Shown: in pieces, positions 1 to 7,168 of the stretch | Layout: the number at the start of each line of letters is the position of its first letter | Position numbering within the stretch: position 1 is the first letter of the stretch | Assembly: GCA_902576395.1 (NCBI GenBank) | Contig: CACGVB010000009.1 | Span: 1 to 40,862 of the forward strand | Direction: 5' to 3' | Source: an uncultured Pelagibacteraceae bacterium | GTDB taxonomy: Bacteria > Pseudomonadota > Alphaproteobacteria > Pelagibacterales > Pelagibacteraceae | Length of the DNA: 40,862 nucleotides | Notes under the pieces: generated by a model | The model's database searches: none | What the model saw: the letters and a program-made list of their open reading frames with translations, nothing else | What the model was told of the DNA's origin: nothing | Program-made: the position numbers and the translations under genes

Positions 1-1
1 A

Positions 2-313
2 AATTACGAACTTCTAAAAACGATGAAAAAAAACTGCATCATCATAAATGCTGCAAGAGGTGGTATTATAAATGAAAAAGATTTAGATAGGGCTTTGAAT
101 GAAAATTTGATTTTTGGAGCAGGAATTGATGTATTTGAGGTAGAGCCTCCAGAGGCTGATAATCCTCTATTAAAAAATGATAAAGTTTTCTTAAGTCCTC
201 ATGCTGCAGCATTCACTGAGGAATGCATGACAAGAATGGCAAAAGAAACTATTCAAAATATTTTCGATTTCTTCGATGGTAAACTTGAAGATAGTAAAAA
301 AGTAAAATTATAG
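2..313 (+). CDS. D-2-hydroxyacid dehydrogenase, C-terminal part (cut by window start)
   Basis: The open frame enters from the left edge at base 2 and ends with TAG at 311-313. It encodes the last ~103 residues of an NAD-dependent D-isomer-specific 2-hydroxyacid dehydrogenase (phosphoglycerate/glyoxylate reductase family). Visible are the end of the NAD-binding domain (NAARGGIINEKDL, then GAGIDVFEVEPP, which corresponds to the ALDVF..EP family motif) and the catalytic histidine in LSPHAAAFTEE. These enzymes reduce 2-keto acids to D-2-hydroxy acids or the reverse in the cytoplasm. The substrate cannot be told from this fragment. The next gene converges on it with a 6-nt overlap. The inosose/inositol genes alongside suggest, but do not prove, a role in the same catabolic module. 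Confidence 0.85.
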   Translation, partial: NYELLKTMKKNCIIINAARGGIINEKDLDRALNENLIFGAGIDVFEVEPPEADNPLLKNDKVFLSPHAAAFTEECMTRMAKETIQNIFDFFDGKLEDSKKVKL

Positions 314-1210
314 ATTATTAATCTCTAAATTTGATTTCTTTAAAGTATCTGTAATATATTTATAACCCTTGATAGCATATTCAAGTGGATTAGCTTTTTT
401 AGGATCTTGTTCAGCCTCCACAACAAGCCAACCCTGATAATTATTTTTTTTTAAAATATCAAACAAAGGTTTATAGTCGATACATCCATCACCAGGTACG
501 GTAAAGGCACCTTCTAAAAAGGCATCCCTAAAACTCAAATCTTCAGAAAGAGCTTTTTTTAATACTTCTTCTCTAATATCTTTGCAGTGAATATGGATTA
601 CTCTTTGCTCAAATTTATTAATTAAATTAATTGAACTTCCCTGAGCAAATAACATATGACCAGTATCTAAAGTTAATTTTACACTATCATCTGTATTTTC
701 TAGCAATCTAATAGTTTCTTCTTCTGTTTCAATAACTGTTCCCATATGATGGTGGTAAGCTAATGGCATACCCTCATCTTCTAGATATTTTGCAAGTTCA
801 GATATTTTTGCGCAATAATCTTTCCATTCTTGATCTGTCATCTTAGGTCTACTAGAAAGTTTTTTTCTTGGATCACCCTGTATTGAACCAAAAACTTCAG
901 CAAAAACGATGCATGGAGCTTCACAATCTTTAAATAATTTAAGTTGGTCTTGAATTAAATTTTTTTCTTGTTCAACAGAATTTTTTCTAAGATTTCCGCT
1001 ATACCAACCGGAACATAATTTTAAGTTATACTTTTCTAATTTTGGTATTAATTCCTCAGATGTTTTTGGGAATTTACCACCTGACTCAATCCCAACAAAT
1101 CCAGCATGACTTGCCTCTGACAAACATTGTTCTAGAGGAGTATCTCCGCCTAGCTCAGGCATGTCATCATTACTCCAAGCAATTGGTGCTATACCTAATT
1201 TTACTGACAT
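308..1210 (-). CDS. iolE: myo-inosose-2 dehydratase-like protein (IolE family)
   Basis: About 300 residues, the usual IolE length, in the xylose-isomerase-like TIM-barrel superfamily. The N-terminus (MSVKLGIAPIAWSNDDMPEL, then GGDTPLEQCLSE) is the characteristic IolE opening. Further in are AYHHHMGTV, LTLDTGHMLFAQ, VIHIHCKDIRE and a C-terminal GWLVVEAEQDP, which carry the metal and substrate residues. IolE dehydrates scyllo-inosose to 3D-trihydroxycyclohexane-1,2-dione in inositol breakdown. I place the start at the ATG at 1210, which matches the family N-terminus. An in-frame ATG at 1243 would add 11 unmatched residues and overlap the divergent gene. The divergent oxidoreductase and the iolG-like gene support an inositol module. 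A related sugar-acid or inosose epimerase is the main alternative. Confidence 0.85.
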   Translation of the reverse strand: MSVKLGIAPIAWSNDDMPELGGDTPLEQCLSEASHAGFVGIESGGKFPKTSEELIPKLEKYNLKLCSGWYSGNLRKNSVEQEKNLIQDQLKLFKDCEAPCIVFAEVFGSIQGDPRKKLSSRPKMTDQEWKDYCAKISELAKYLEDEGMPLAYHHHMGTVIETEEETIRLLENTDDSVKLTLDTGHMLFAQGSSINLINKFEQRVIHIHCKDIREEVLKKALSEDLSFRDAFLEGAFTVPGDGCIDYKPLFDILKKNNYQGWLVVEAEQDPKKANPLEYAIKGYKYITDTLKKSNLEINNL

Positions 1211-1241
1211 AAATTTTTTATTTGTTAAGATATATTTAATC

Positions 1242-2388
1242 ATGAGATTAATTAAAGAAAAAAAAATTCAGCTTGGCGTAGTTGGAGGTGGTCCAAAATC
1301 TTGGATTGGTCATGTTCATAGAATTTCATCAAGATTTGATAATCAATATGAGATAGTTGCTGGTGTTTTTTTCGAGAAATTCAAAACTATCTAAAAGCTT
1401 TGGTCAAAGCCTAGGTATTTTAAAAGAGAGATGCTATTCAAATTTTAGAGAAATGGCAGAAAGAGAAGCGGCAAGAAATGATGGTATTAATGTTGTAGCA
1501 ATAATGACACCTCCTTCAAGTCACCAAATTATTGCAGAAAAATTTATTGATAAAAATATACATGTAATTTCTGATAAACCATTTGCTGGAAATCTTACTC
1601 AAGCTAAAAAATTATTTAAAAAAATAAAATCAAATAAAAAAATTAAGTATGCTTTGACACACAATTACTCTGCTTATCCTATGGTTAGAGAGGCGAAAGT
1701 ATTGGTTGAAAAAGGTAAAATTGGAAAAGTTGAATACGTAAACGTTGAATACGTTCAGGATTGGTCAGATGGAGAAAGTATTTCACAAAAAAATGCAAAG
1801 AAAAAGTTTAAATGGAAAATAGATAAAAATATTGTTGGAGCTTCAGCGGTCTTAAACGAAATTGGCTCCCATGCATATCATATGGCAACTTATATATCAG
1901 GTTTAAAAGGTGAAACTATTTTTGCAGATATTAAACAAGTTTCAAATAAAATTAAAATGGATAACAATGCTCAAGTAATGATTAATTTTAATAATGGTGC
2001 TAAAGGAATGTTTTGGACAAGTGTAATGGCTAGAGGTGGGGTTTATGGATTACGAATAAGAATATTTGGAACAAAAGGAAGTTTGGAATGGGTTCAAAAC
2101 GATCCAAACTATTTAAAACTTAATCCATCTAATGGTGCTGTTAAATTTGTTGAAAGAGGTTTTTTTAATGCTGAATTGTCTAAAAAATTTTCTAGATTAA
2201 AATTTGGACATCCTGAAGGATATTTGGATGCATTTGCAAATATTTATCGTGAATTTGCAGATTCTTTGAAAAATAATTCAAAAAAAAGGTATTTTTATCC
2301 AAATGAAGATGAGGGATTTGAAACTGCAAAATTTATTGAAGCGTGCAAAGTTTCAAGCAGAAAAAAAAGATGGGTAAAAATAAAATAA
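1242..2388 (+). pseudogene. Gfo/Idh/MocA family oxidoreductase interrupted by a one-base frameshift
   Basis: Starts at ATG 1242 with a Rossmann opening (LGVVGGGPKSWIGHVHR) and reads 50 codons before TAA. The rest of the same protein continues in another frame to 2388. Skipping one T of the seven at 1366-1372 joins the halves as ...VAGVFSRNSKLSKSFG..., exactly what this family shows there, giving a 381-residue enzyme. The second half has a variant EKP motif (SDKPFAGN), the catalytic-domain segment NEIGSHAYHMATYISG and the late motif GHPEGYLDAFANIYREFA. Its members are NAD(P)-dependent sugar or inositol dehydrogenases found next to iolE. The sequence after the shift is intact, so this is a recent mutation, an assembly error, or a product restored by slippage. 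It overlaps the next gene by 19 nt. Confidence 0.8.
1366..1372 (+). other. T7 homopolymer at the frameshift point
   Basis: Seven T residues follow G1365. In the upstream frame they read GTT TTT TTC GAG and run into TAA after AAA TTC AAA ACT ATC. With one T fewer the frame reads GTT TTT TCG AGA AAT TCA and joins the long downstream frame. The join restores conserved family sequence with no gap, which places the lesion within these bases. Confidence 0.75.
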
Positions 2389-3380
2389 AAACTGCTCTGT
2401 TTGGCCTTGGTAGAATTGGCCAGATGCATGCTAATAATTTAACAAAAAATAGTGAATTTGAATTAAAATATGTTTTTGATTTAAATAAAAATCTATCAAA
2501 CAAAATTTCAAAAAAATTTAATGCTATTTCAGTAAATAATCCAGATATTGCTTTTAAAGATAATGAAATTAAATGTATTTTTATAGCTTCCTCTACTTCT
2601 ACTCATTTAAAATTTATTGAAAAGGGTGCTAAGTATAAAAAAGTAGTCTTTTGTGAAAAACCACTAGATTTAAATTTAAAAAAAATTAATTCATCTCTAA
2701 AGACAATTAAAAAACTTAATCCTAAAGTGCAAATAGGATTTAATAGAAGATACGATCCTGGACATAATTTACTTAAAAAGAATTTGTTAAATAATAAAAT
2801 AGGAAAACTAGAAAAAATTATTATAACTAGTCGGGACCCTGCTCCTCCTTCATTATCTTATTTAAAAAGTTCTGGAGGAATTTTTAAAGATATGATGATT
2901 CATGATTTTGATTTAGCAAGATACTACTTAGGATCAGATGAATTTATATCTGTATTTGCTACTGGAAGTAACATATCAGACCAAAGATTTAATAAGATAA
3001 AAGACTATGAACTTGCAACTACAGTGCTTAAGTCTAAAAAAGGAGTGCAATGCATTATAACTAATTCGAGACATTGCAGTTTTGGTTATGACCAGAGAGT
3101 TGAGCTCTTTGGGACGAAAGGAATGATGATATCGGATAATAAAAGAGATACTGAAACTAATCTCTTTTTAAAAAATTCAACAAATAATAAATCCCCTCTA
3201 CTCTATTTTTTTATAGAGAGATATGCAGAAGCTTTTAGGTTGCAACTATCTGACCTTGCGAACTTTTGCAAAAAAAATATTAAACCTAGGGCTGTTTTTG
3301 AAGATGGAAGAAAGTCTATAATGTTAGCAGAAGCTGCACAAAAATCAATTAAGTCAAAAAAATTTGAAAAATTAAAATAA
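2370..3380 (+). CDS. iolG: inositol 2-dehydrogenase-like oxidoreductase (Gfo/Idh/MocA family)
   Basis: 336 residues from the chosen ATG. The N-terminal Rossmann fold has ALFGLGRIGQMHANNL, and the EKP motif appears as VVFCEKPLDLNL near residue 95. The catalytic segment FKDMMIHDFDLARYYLG matches the inositol-dehydrogenase pattern with catalytic Asp and His. It should oxidise myo-inositol or a close polyol to the 2-keto form (inosose) with NAD, feeding IolE. I chose ATG 2370 over ATG 2343 because the fold starts right after it and the earlier start adds only a polylysine stretch. It overlaps the frameshifted paralog by 19 nt and is probably co-transcribed with it. Scyllo-inositol or another sugar could be the true substrate. 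Confidence 0.8.
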   Translation: MGKNKIKTALFGLGRIGQMHANNLTKNSEFELKYVFDLNKNLSNKISKKFNAISVNNPDIAFKDNEIKCIFIASSTSTHLKFIEKGAKYKKVVFCEKPLDLNLKKINSSLKTIKKLNPKVQIGFNRRYDPGHNLLKKNLLNNKIGKLEKIIITSRDPAPPSLSYLKSSGGIFKDMMIHDFDLARYYLGSDEFISVFATGSNISDQRFNKIKDYELATTVLKSKKGVQCIITNSRHCSFGYDQRVELFGTKGMMISDNKRDTETNLFLKNSTNNKSPLLYFFIERYAEAFRLQLSDLANFCKKNIKPRAVFEDGRKSIMLAEAAQKSIKSKKFEKLK

Positions 3381-3391
3381 ATTAGAAATTT

Positions 3392-4285
3392 TTATATACT
3401 TTGTATTTTTTTATCTCCTGATTTTTTTACAAAATAAATTCCCAAGACAACAGCACATAAAGCAATTAAAATTTTAGGTGTTACTAATTCGTTTAGGAAA
3501 ATAAATCCTAAAATAACACCAAAAATCGGTATTAGATAAGCTACCTGACTTTGGAAAACTAAGCCATTTTTCTTTAAAATCATAAATCTTAATAACCATG
3601 CTATTCCAGTTGGAAAAATACCAAGATAAATCAATGATAATGTAGACTCTAATGATGGATTTAAATTCCAAGGTTGTTCAAATATTAGTGATATTGGACA
3701 AACAATTATAGTTCCCCAAATAAGAATTGATGCAGTTACATTTTCATTTTTCTTATTACTAATTTTTAATGTTAAAATTCCTCCAATAACATAAAAAGTA
3801 GATCCCAATAGAATCATAAGAGCAGAAAATAAATTTTCATTATTTATAAGTAAATTTTCTGAGAATAAATAAACAATTCCTGAAAAGCCTAAAACTATTC
3901 CAAATATTTTTATTACATTTATTTTCTCTCCATCAGCAAAGAAATGTGCGAGTATTGTTGCACTTATAGGTGTAGTTGACATTAAAATTGCTGCTAGGTT
4001 ACTTTGAACTTTTTGAACTCCGTATGCTATTAGGAAAAAAGGTATAACTAAATTAATGATGCCAATTGCGGCAAACCATTTCCAATCTTTGGAGAAAGCT
4101 TCAATTTTAATTTTTTTGAAATAACAAAGTAATATTAAAGGTATCGTTCCAAAAAAAATTCTTAAAAAAGCTATAGTTATTGGTCCATAAGAATATGTTG
4201 CAATTTTTATATTAAAAAAAGCTGAAGCCCAAAGTAAGGCTAAAAAAGTAAGAATAAAATAGTCGGTAGTGTTTGGAGATTTCAT
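3392..4285 (-). CDS. EamA/DMT-family membrane permease
   Basis: 297 residues with about ten hydrophobic segments arranged as two EamA repeats, typical for drug/metabolite transporters (RhaT/YdcZ-like). The opening TDYFILTFLALLWASAFFNIKIA and the end of the second half (LIPIFGVILGFIFLNELVTP) are standard for the family. It sits in the inner membrane and probably exports a small metabolite or amino acid; the substrate cannot be read from sequence. Its start overlaps the stop of the YbaK-like gene by 4 nt (ATGA), so the two are likely translationally coupled. Confidence 0.85.
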   Translation of the reverse strand: MKSPNTTDYFILTFLALLWASAFFNIKIATYSYGPITIAFLRIFFGTIPLILLCYFKKIKIEAFSKDWKWFAAIGIINLVIPFFLIAYGVQKVQSNLAAILMSTTPISATILAHFFADGEKINVIKIFGIVLGFSGIVYLFSENLLINNENLFSALMILLGSTFYVIGGILTLKISNKKNENVTASILIWGTIIVCPISLIFEQPWNLNPSLESTLSLIYLGIFPTGIAWLLRFMILKKNGLVFQSQVAYLIPIFGVILGFIFLNELVTPKILIALCAVVLGIYFVKKSGDKKIQSI

Positions 4286-4761
4286 TCAGTTATATCTTCT
4301 ATTGTTCCATTGGTAATTTTTTTAAGATCTTCAAAATTTATTTTAAAAATACAGTTTGGATGTCCAGCAGCAGCAAACAAATCTTCAAATCTATTCAAAG
4401 AACTATCAACTAATATCTGCAAGCTATTTGTATGTCCTATCGGAGAAACTCCTCCAATTGTATATCCAGTTTGTTCTTTCACGTCATTTGGAGATGCCAT
4501 GCTCAAATCTTTACTTTTAAAAAAATTTTTTAATTTGTTTAATGAACATCTTTTGTCACCAGAGACCAAACATAAAAAATAATTATCACCGTTTTTAAAA
4601 AGTAAACTTTTTACAATTGCCCCTACTTCACAATTTAAAGATTTTGCTGCGTCAAGGGCAGTTCTTGCTGTATTTTCTAATTCTGTGACTGATAAAGTTT
4701 CATCGAATTCTTTTAATGCTTTTTCAGCTCTTTTAACTGGTTCTTTATCTAATAAACTCAT
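4282..4761 (-). CDS. YbaK/EbsC family aminoacyl-tRNA deacylase
   Basis: 159 residues, the usual YbaK/ProX size. The domain covers almost the whole protein: the lysine region GAIVKSLLFK near residue 50, the TGYTIGGVSPIGH signature near residue 105 and the late segment AAGHPNCIFKI. Family members hydrolyse mischarged tRNAs, such as Cys- or Ala-tRNA(Pro), in trans. The sequence does not say which mischarged tRNA is the target. It is the first gene of a two-gene minus-strand unit with the EamA permease and diverges from glnA across 141 nt. Confidence 0.85.
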   Translation of the reverse strand: MSLLDKEPVKRAEKALKEFDETLSVTELENTARTALDAAKSLNCEVGAIVKSLLFKNGDNYFLCLVSGDKRCSLNKLKNFFKSKDLSMASPNDVKEQTGYTIGGVSPIGHTNSLQILVDSSLNRFEDLFAAAGHPNCIFKINFEDLKKITNGTIEDITE

Positions 4762-4780
4762 TATTGCAACTTAGGATTGA

Positions 4781-4809
4781 TTGAAAATTCCAATTTTTTA
4801 AGGTTAATA
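4781..4809 (+). promoter_or_regulatory. possible sigma-70 promoter of glnA
   Basis: TTGAAA at 4781-4786 and TTAATA at 4804-4809 are separated by 17 nt. Transcription from here would give a leader of roughly 85-90 nt that contains the hairpin at 4860-4880. In such AT-rich DNA similar pairs arise by chance, so this is weak evidence. I saw no convincing sigma-54 (-24/-12) element. Confidence 0.3.
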
Positions 4810-4859
4810 TACATGTAAAAAAAGCATAAGTGATATCTATTTAATAGGCATTATTTATC

Positions 4860-4880
4860 TTTTCTTAACTGATAAGAAAA
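4860..4880. promoter_or_regulatory. perfect inverted repeat in the glnA leader
   Basis: TTTTCTTA at 4860-4867 and TAAGAAAA at 4873-4880 are exact reverse complements around a 5-nt loop (ACTGA). The repeat ends 12 nt before the ribosome binding site AGGAGA at 4893-4898. It could be an operator dyad or an RNA hairpin in the 5' UTR. It has one G-C pair per arm, so as RNA it would be weak. No poly-T tract follows, so a terminator is unlikely. Confidence 0.4.
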
Positions 4881-4902
4881 TTAAAAAATTATAGGAGATA
4901 AT

Positions 4903-6309
4903 ATGAGCGCTAAGGACGTACTAAAATTAATGAAGTCTAAGAATATTGAGTTTGTAGATCTTAGATTTACGGACCCAAGAGGTAAACTTCAACATTTAAC
5001 AATGGATACAACTATTGTAGATGAAGGAATGTTAAATGACGGTGTATTTTTTGATGGATCGTCAATTGCAGGATGGAAAGCAATTAATGAATCTGACATG
5101 ATATTAAAGCCTGATTTAAGTAGAAAAATAATAGATCCTTATACATCTCATAATACTTTAATTTTATTTTGTGATATTTTAGATGCGGTTAAGAGAGATC
5201 CCTATGAAAGAGATCCAAGAGGAATTGCAAAAAAAGCTGAAGCATATTTAAAGAAAACAGGAATTGGTGATACAGCATACTTTGGTCCAGAGCCTGAATT
5301 TTTTGTTTTTGATGATGTCAGAATTAAAAATGATATGAATGAAACAAGTTTTTCAATTGATAGTTCAGAAGGTCCTTATAACTCTGGAAAATCATATGAT
5401 AATGGAAACATGGGTCATAGACCTGGGGTAAAAGGAGGATATTTTCCTGTACCACCAGTAGATAGTGCACAAGATATGAGAGGTGAATATCTTAAAGGAC
5501 TAAGAGATGTTGGAATTACAGTAGAAAAACACCACCATGAAGTTGCTCCAAGTCAACATGAACTTGGAATGTTATTTGGAACTTTAGTTAATCAAGCAGA
5601 CAACGTCCAACTATACAAATATGTAGTTCAAATGGTTTCTCACTCTTTTGGTAAAACTGCAACTTTTATGCCTAAGCCAGTTAAAGGAGATAATGGTTCA
5701 GGAATGCATACTCACCAATCAATTTGGAAAGGGAAAACTCCAGTTTTTTCTGGAAACAAATATGCAGGATTGTCTCAAACAGCTCTTTATTATATTGGTG
5801 GAGTATTAAAGCATGCAAAAGCAATTAATGCATTTGCTAATGCAACTACAAATAGTTACAAAAGATTAATACCGGGATTTGAGGCTCCTGTTTTACTTGC
5901 ATACTCTGCAAGAAATAGATCTGCTTCATGTAGAATTCCAATCACATTAAGTAAAAAAGGCGCAAGATGTGAAATCAGATTCCCAGATGCATCTGGAAAT
6001 CCATATTTAACATTTGCTTCTATGCTTATGGCTGGAATTGATGGAATAAAAAATAAAATTGATCCAGGTAAATCGTTCGACAAAGACCTTTACGCTTTAT
6101 CAGAAAAGCAAGTTAAGAAAGTACCAACTGTTTGTGGTTCTCTAAGAGAAGCAATGGAAGCTTTGGATAAAGATAGAAGTTTCTTAACTCAAGGTAATGT
6201 ATTTACTGATGATCAAATAGATGCGTATATTGAACTTAAATATGAAGAAATTCACAATTTTGAACATACGCCGCATCCTATTGAATTTGACATGTATTAT
6301 AGCTGTTAA
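4903..6309 (+). CDS. glnA: glutamine synthetase type I
   Basis: 468 residues, the same length class as E. coli GlnA. It makes glutamine from glutamate, ammonia and ATP and is the main ammonia-assimilation step. Seen in order: the beta-grasp loop DGSSIAGW near residue 51, the metal ligands in GPEPEFFVFD, the HHHEVAPSQHELG block, the GMHTHQSIW ATP/metal loop and RIPI near residue 346. Tyr397 lies in KDLYAL, the position adenylylated by GlnE in enterobacteria, so covalent control is possible. A good Shine-Dalgarno (AGGAGA at 4893-4898) precedes the ATG. It appears monocistronic: no glnB gene lies next to it, although many proteobacteria have glnB-glnA. Confidence 0.97.
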   Translation: MSAKDVLKLMKSKNIEFVDLRFTDPRGKLQHLTMDTTIVDEGMLNDGVFFDGSSIAGWKAINESDMILKPDLSRKIIDPYTSHNTLILFCDILDAVKRDPYERDPRGIAKKAEAYLKKTGIGDTAYFGPEPEFFVFDDVRIKNDMNETSFSIDSSEGPYNSGKSYDNGNMGHRPGVKGGYFPVPPVDSAQDMRGEYLKGLRDVGITVEKHHHEVAPSQHELGMLFGTLVNQADNVQLYKYVVQMVSHSFGKTATFMPKPVKGDNGSGMHTHQSIWKGKTPVFSGNKYAGLSQTALYYIGGVLKHAKAINAFANATTNSYKRLIPGFEAPVLLAYSARNRSASCRIPITLSKKGARCEIRFPDASGNPYLTFASMLMAGIDGIKNKIDPGKSFDKDLYALSEKQVKKVPTVCGSLREAMEALDKDRSFLTQGNVFTDDQIDAYIELKYEEIHNFEHTPHPIEFDMYYSC

Positions 6310-6321
6310 AAAGCTTAATTT

Positions 6322-6358
6322 TATGGGATTACCTGCAGTAATAGCAGGTATTCCCATA
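6322..6358. terminator. strong hairpin downstream of glnA, possible bidirectional terminator
   Basis: TATGGGATTACCTGC at 6322-6336 pairs with GCAGGTATTCCCATA at 6344-6358 with one mismatch, around the 7-nt loop AGTAATA. A 15-position stem with seven G-C pairs stands out in this AT-rich DNA. It starts 12 nt after the glnA stop. T-rich sequence follows on the plus strand only after a further palindrome; on the minus strand TTTTT follows about ten bases after the stem. It may therefore end glnA transcripts, the converging suf operon, or both. A processed 3'-UTR RNA is an alternative. Confidence 0.5.
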
Positions 6359-6370
6359 TTAGAATTCTAA
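6359..6370. repeat. 12-bp perfect palindrome TTAGAATTCTAA
   Basis: The sequence equals its own reverse complement and directly abuts the 3' arm of the glnA hairpin. A 12-bp palindrome can occur by chance. Its position between a strong hairpin and a small ORF makes a protein-binding site possible but unproven. Confidence 0.35.
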
Positions 6371-6397
6371 TTTCATTTATTTTTGTTAAGAAAAGGT

Positions 6398-6535
6398 ATG
6401 ACAAAGATCATATCAACATTAAAAAATATTATTGGTTACAAAAAACTAGAAACCAAGAGGTCTAAAAGAAGAAAAAATAAAACTTATTCTATGAATAAAA
6501 GAGGCCAATATTGGTTTATTTCTTATTATCAATGA
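6398..6535 (+). CDS. small basic hypothetical protein (45 aa) between glnA and the suf operon
   Basis: ATG at 6398 and TGA at 6533-6535 encode 45 residues beginning MTKIISTLKNIIGYKKLETK, followed by KRRKNK and ending RGQYWFISYYQ. The middle is rich in Lys and Arg and the end is aromatic, with no Cys and no membrane segment. AAAAGG lies just before the start as a closely spaced ribosome binding site. Its stop directly abuts the sufA stop (6536) with no overlap, as if spacing had been selected. I do not recognise a family. The charged, aromatic pattern would fit a small nucleic-acid or ribosome-binding peptide, but that is speculation, and a chance ORF cannot be excluded. Confidence 0.45.
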   Translation: MTKIISTLKNIIGYKKLETKRSKRRKNKTYSMNKRGQYWFISYYQ

Positions 6536-6871
6536 TTAAACTTTAAAAGACTCTCCACAGCCACATCTCTCAGTTTCATTTGGATTATTAAATACAAATT
6601 GAGAAGAAAACTCCTCTTTTTTATAATCCATTTCAGTTCCAAAAAGATACATTACTGCTGCTGGATCAATGAATACCTTAACTCCTTTATCTTCAATAAC
6701 CTCATCATTAGGATTTATTTCCTTTGTGTATTCCATAATATAAGACATTCCTGCGCATCCACCTGATTTTACTCCAACTCTAACACCAATAGAATCATTT
6801 TCAGCAGAAGACATAATTTCTTTTATCCTATCAGCTGCTTGATTGCTTAATGATATAACTTGTTTTGTCAT
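6536..6871 (-). CDS. sufA: A-type Fe-S carrier, SufA/IscA/HesB family
   Basis: 111 residues. The three conserved cysteines are present: Cys39 in SGGCAGMSY, and Cys103 and Cys105 in ERCGCGESF. These bind an Fe-S cluster or iron for delivery to apo-proteins. It is the last gene of the suf operon, and its start overlaps the stop of the sufT-like gene by 4 nt (ATGA). The suf context favours SufA over ErpA. Confidence 0.92.
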   Translation of the reverse strand: MTKQVISLSNQAADRIKEIMSSAENDSIGVRVGVKSGGCAGMSYIMEYTKEINPNDEVIEDKGVKVFIDPAAVMYLFGTEMDYKKEEFSSQFVFNNPNETERCGCGESFKV

Positions 6872-7164
6872 AAGTTTAATTCTAATTTTGCTGCCTCTGA
6901 CATCATGGACTTATCCCATGGTGGTTCCCAAACTAAATCTAAATCTACTTTGTCTACCTCTTCTAATTGCATAATACTATCTTTAACTTCTTTTGGCAAA
7001 CTTTCTGCAACTGGACAGTTTGGAGTTGTTAATGTCATTTTTACACTGATATTTTTTCGATCTACATTAATATCATAAATTAATCCAAGTTCGTAAATAT
7101 TTACTGGTATTTCAGGATCGTAAATTTTTTTAATTTCTTCAATTACTTTTTCTTTTAATTCCAT
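6868..7164 (-). CDS. sufT: SufT-like MIP18/DUF59 Fe-S assembly protein
   Basis: 98 residues, a single MIP18 (DUF59) domain: KIYDPEIPVNIYELGLIYDI is the family hallmark, followed by MTLTTPNCPVAESLP with its conserved Cys and VDLVWEPPWDKSMMSE. Homologues encoded in SUF operons act in Fe-S maturation, and the eukaryotic relatives are MIP18/CIA2. It lies 4 nt after sufU and overlaps sufA by 4 nt, so it is firmly inside the operon. Confidence 0.9.
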   Translation of the reverse strand: MELKEKVIEEIKKIYDPEIPVNIYELGLIYDINVDRKNISVKMTLTTPNCPVAESLPKEVKDSIMQLEEVDKVDLDLVWEPPWDKSMMSEAAKLELNL

Positions 7165-7168
7165 AAAG

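Noticed and set aside
1211..1243. Upstream ATG extending iolE by 11 residues
   Set aside because: The added residues do not resemble the IolE N-terminus and the start would overlap the divergent gene start.
4310..4582. 90-codon ORF on the plus strand inside the YbaK-like gene
   Set aside because: Antisense shadow of a clear family member, with no start context or recognisable protein.
4762..4902. Sigma-54 promoter or glutamine-type riboswitch before glnA
   Set aside because: No GG/GC -24/-12 pair with correct spacing and no multi-stem structure that I can support by eye.
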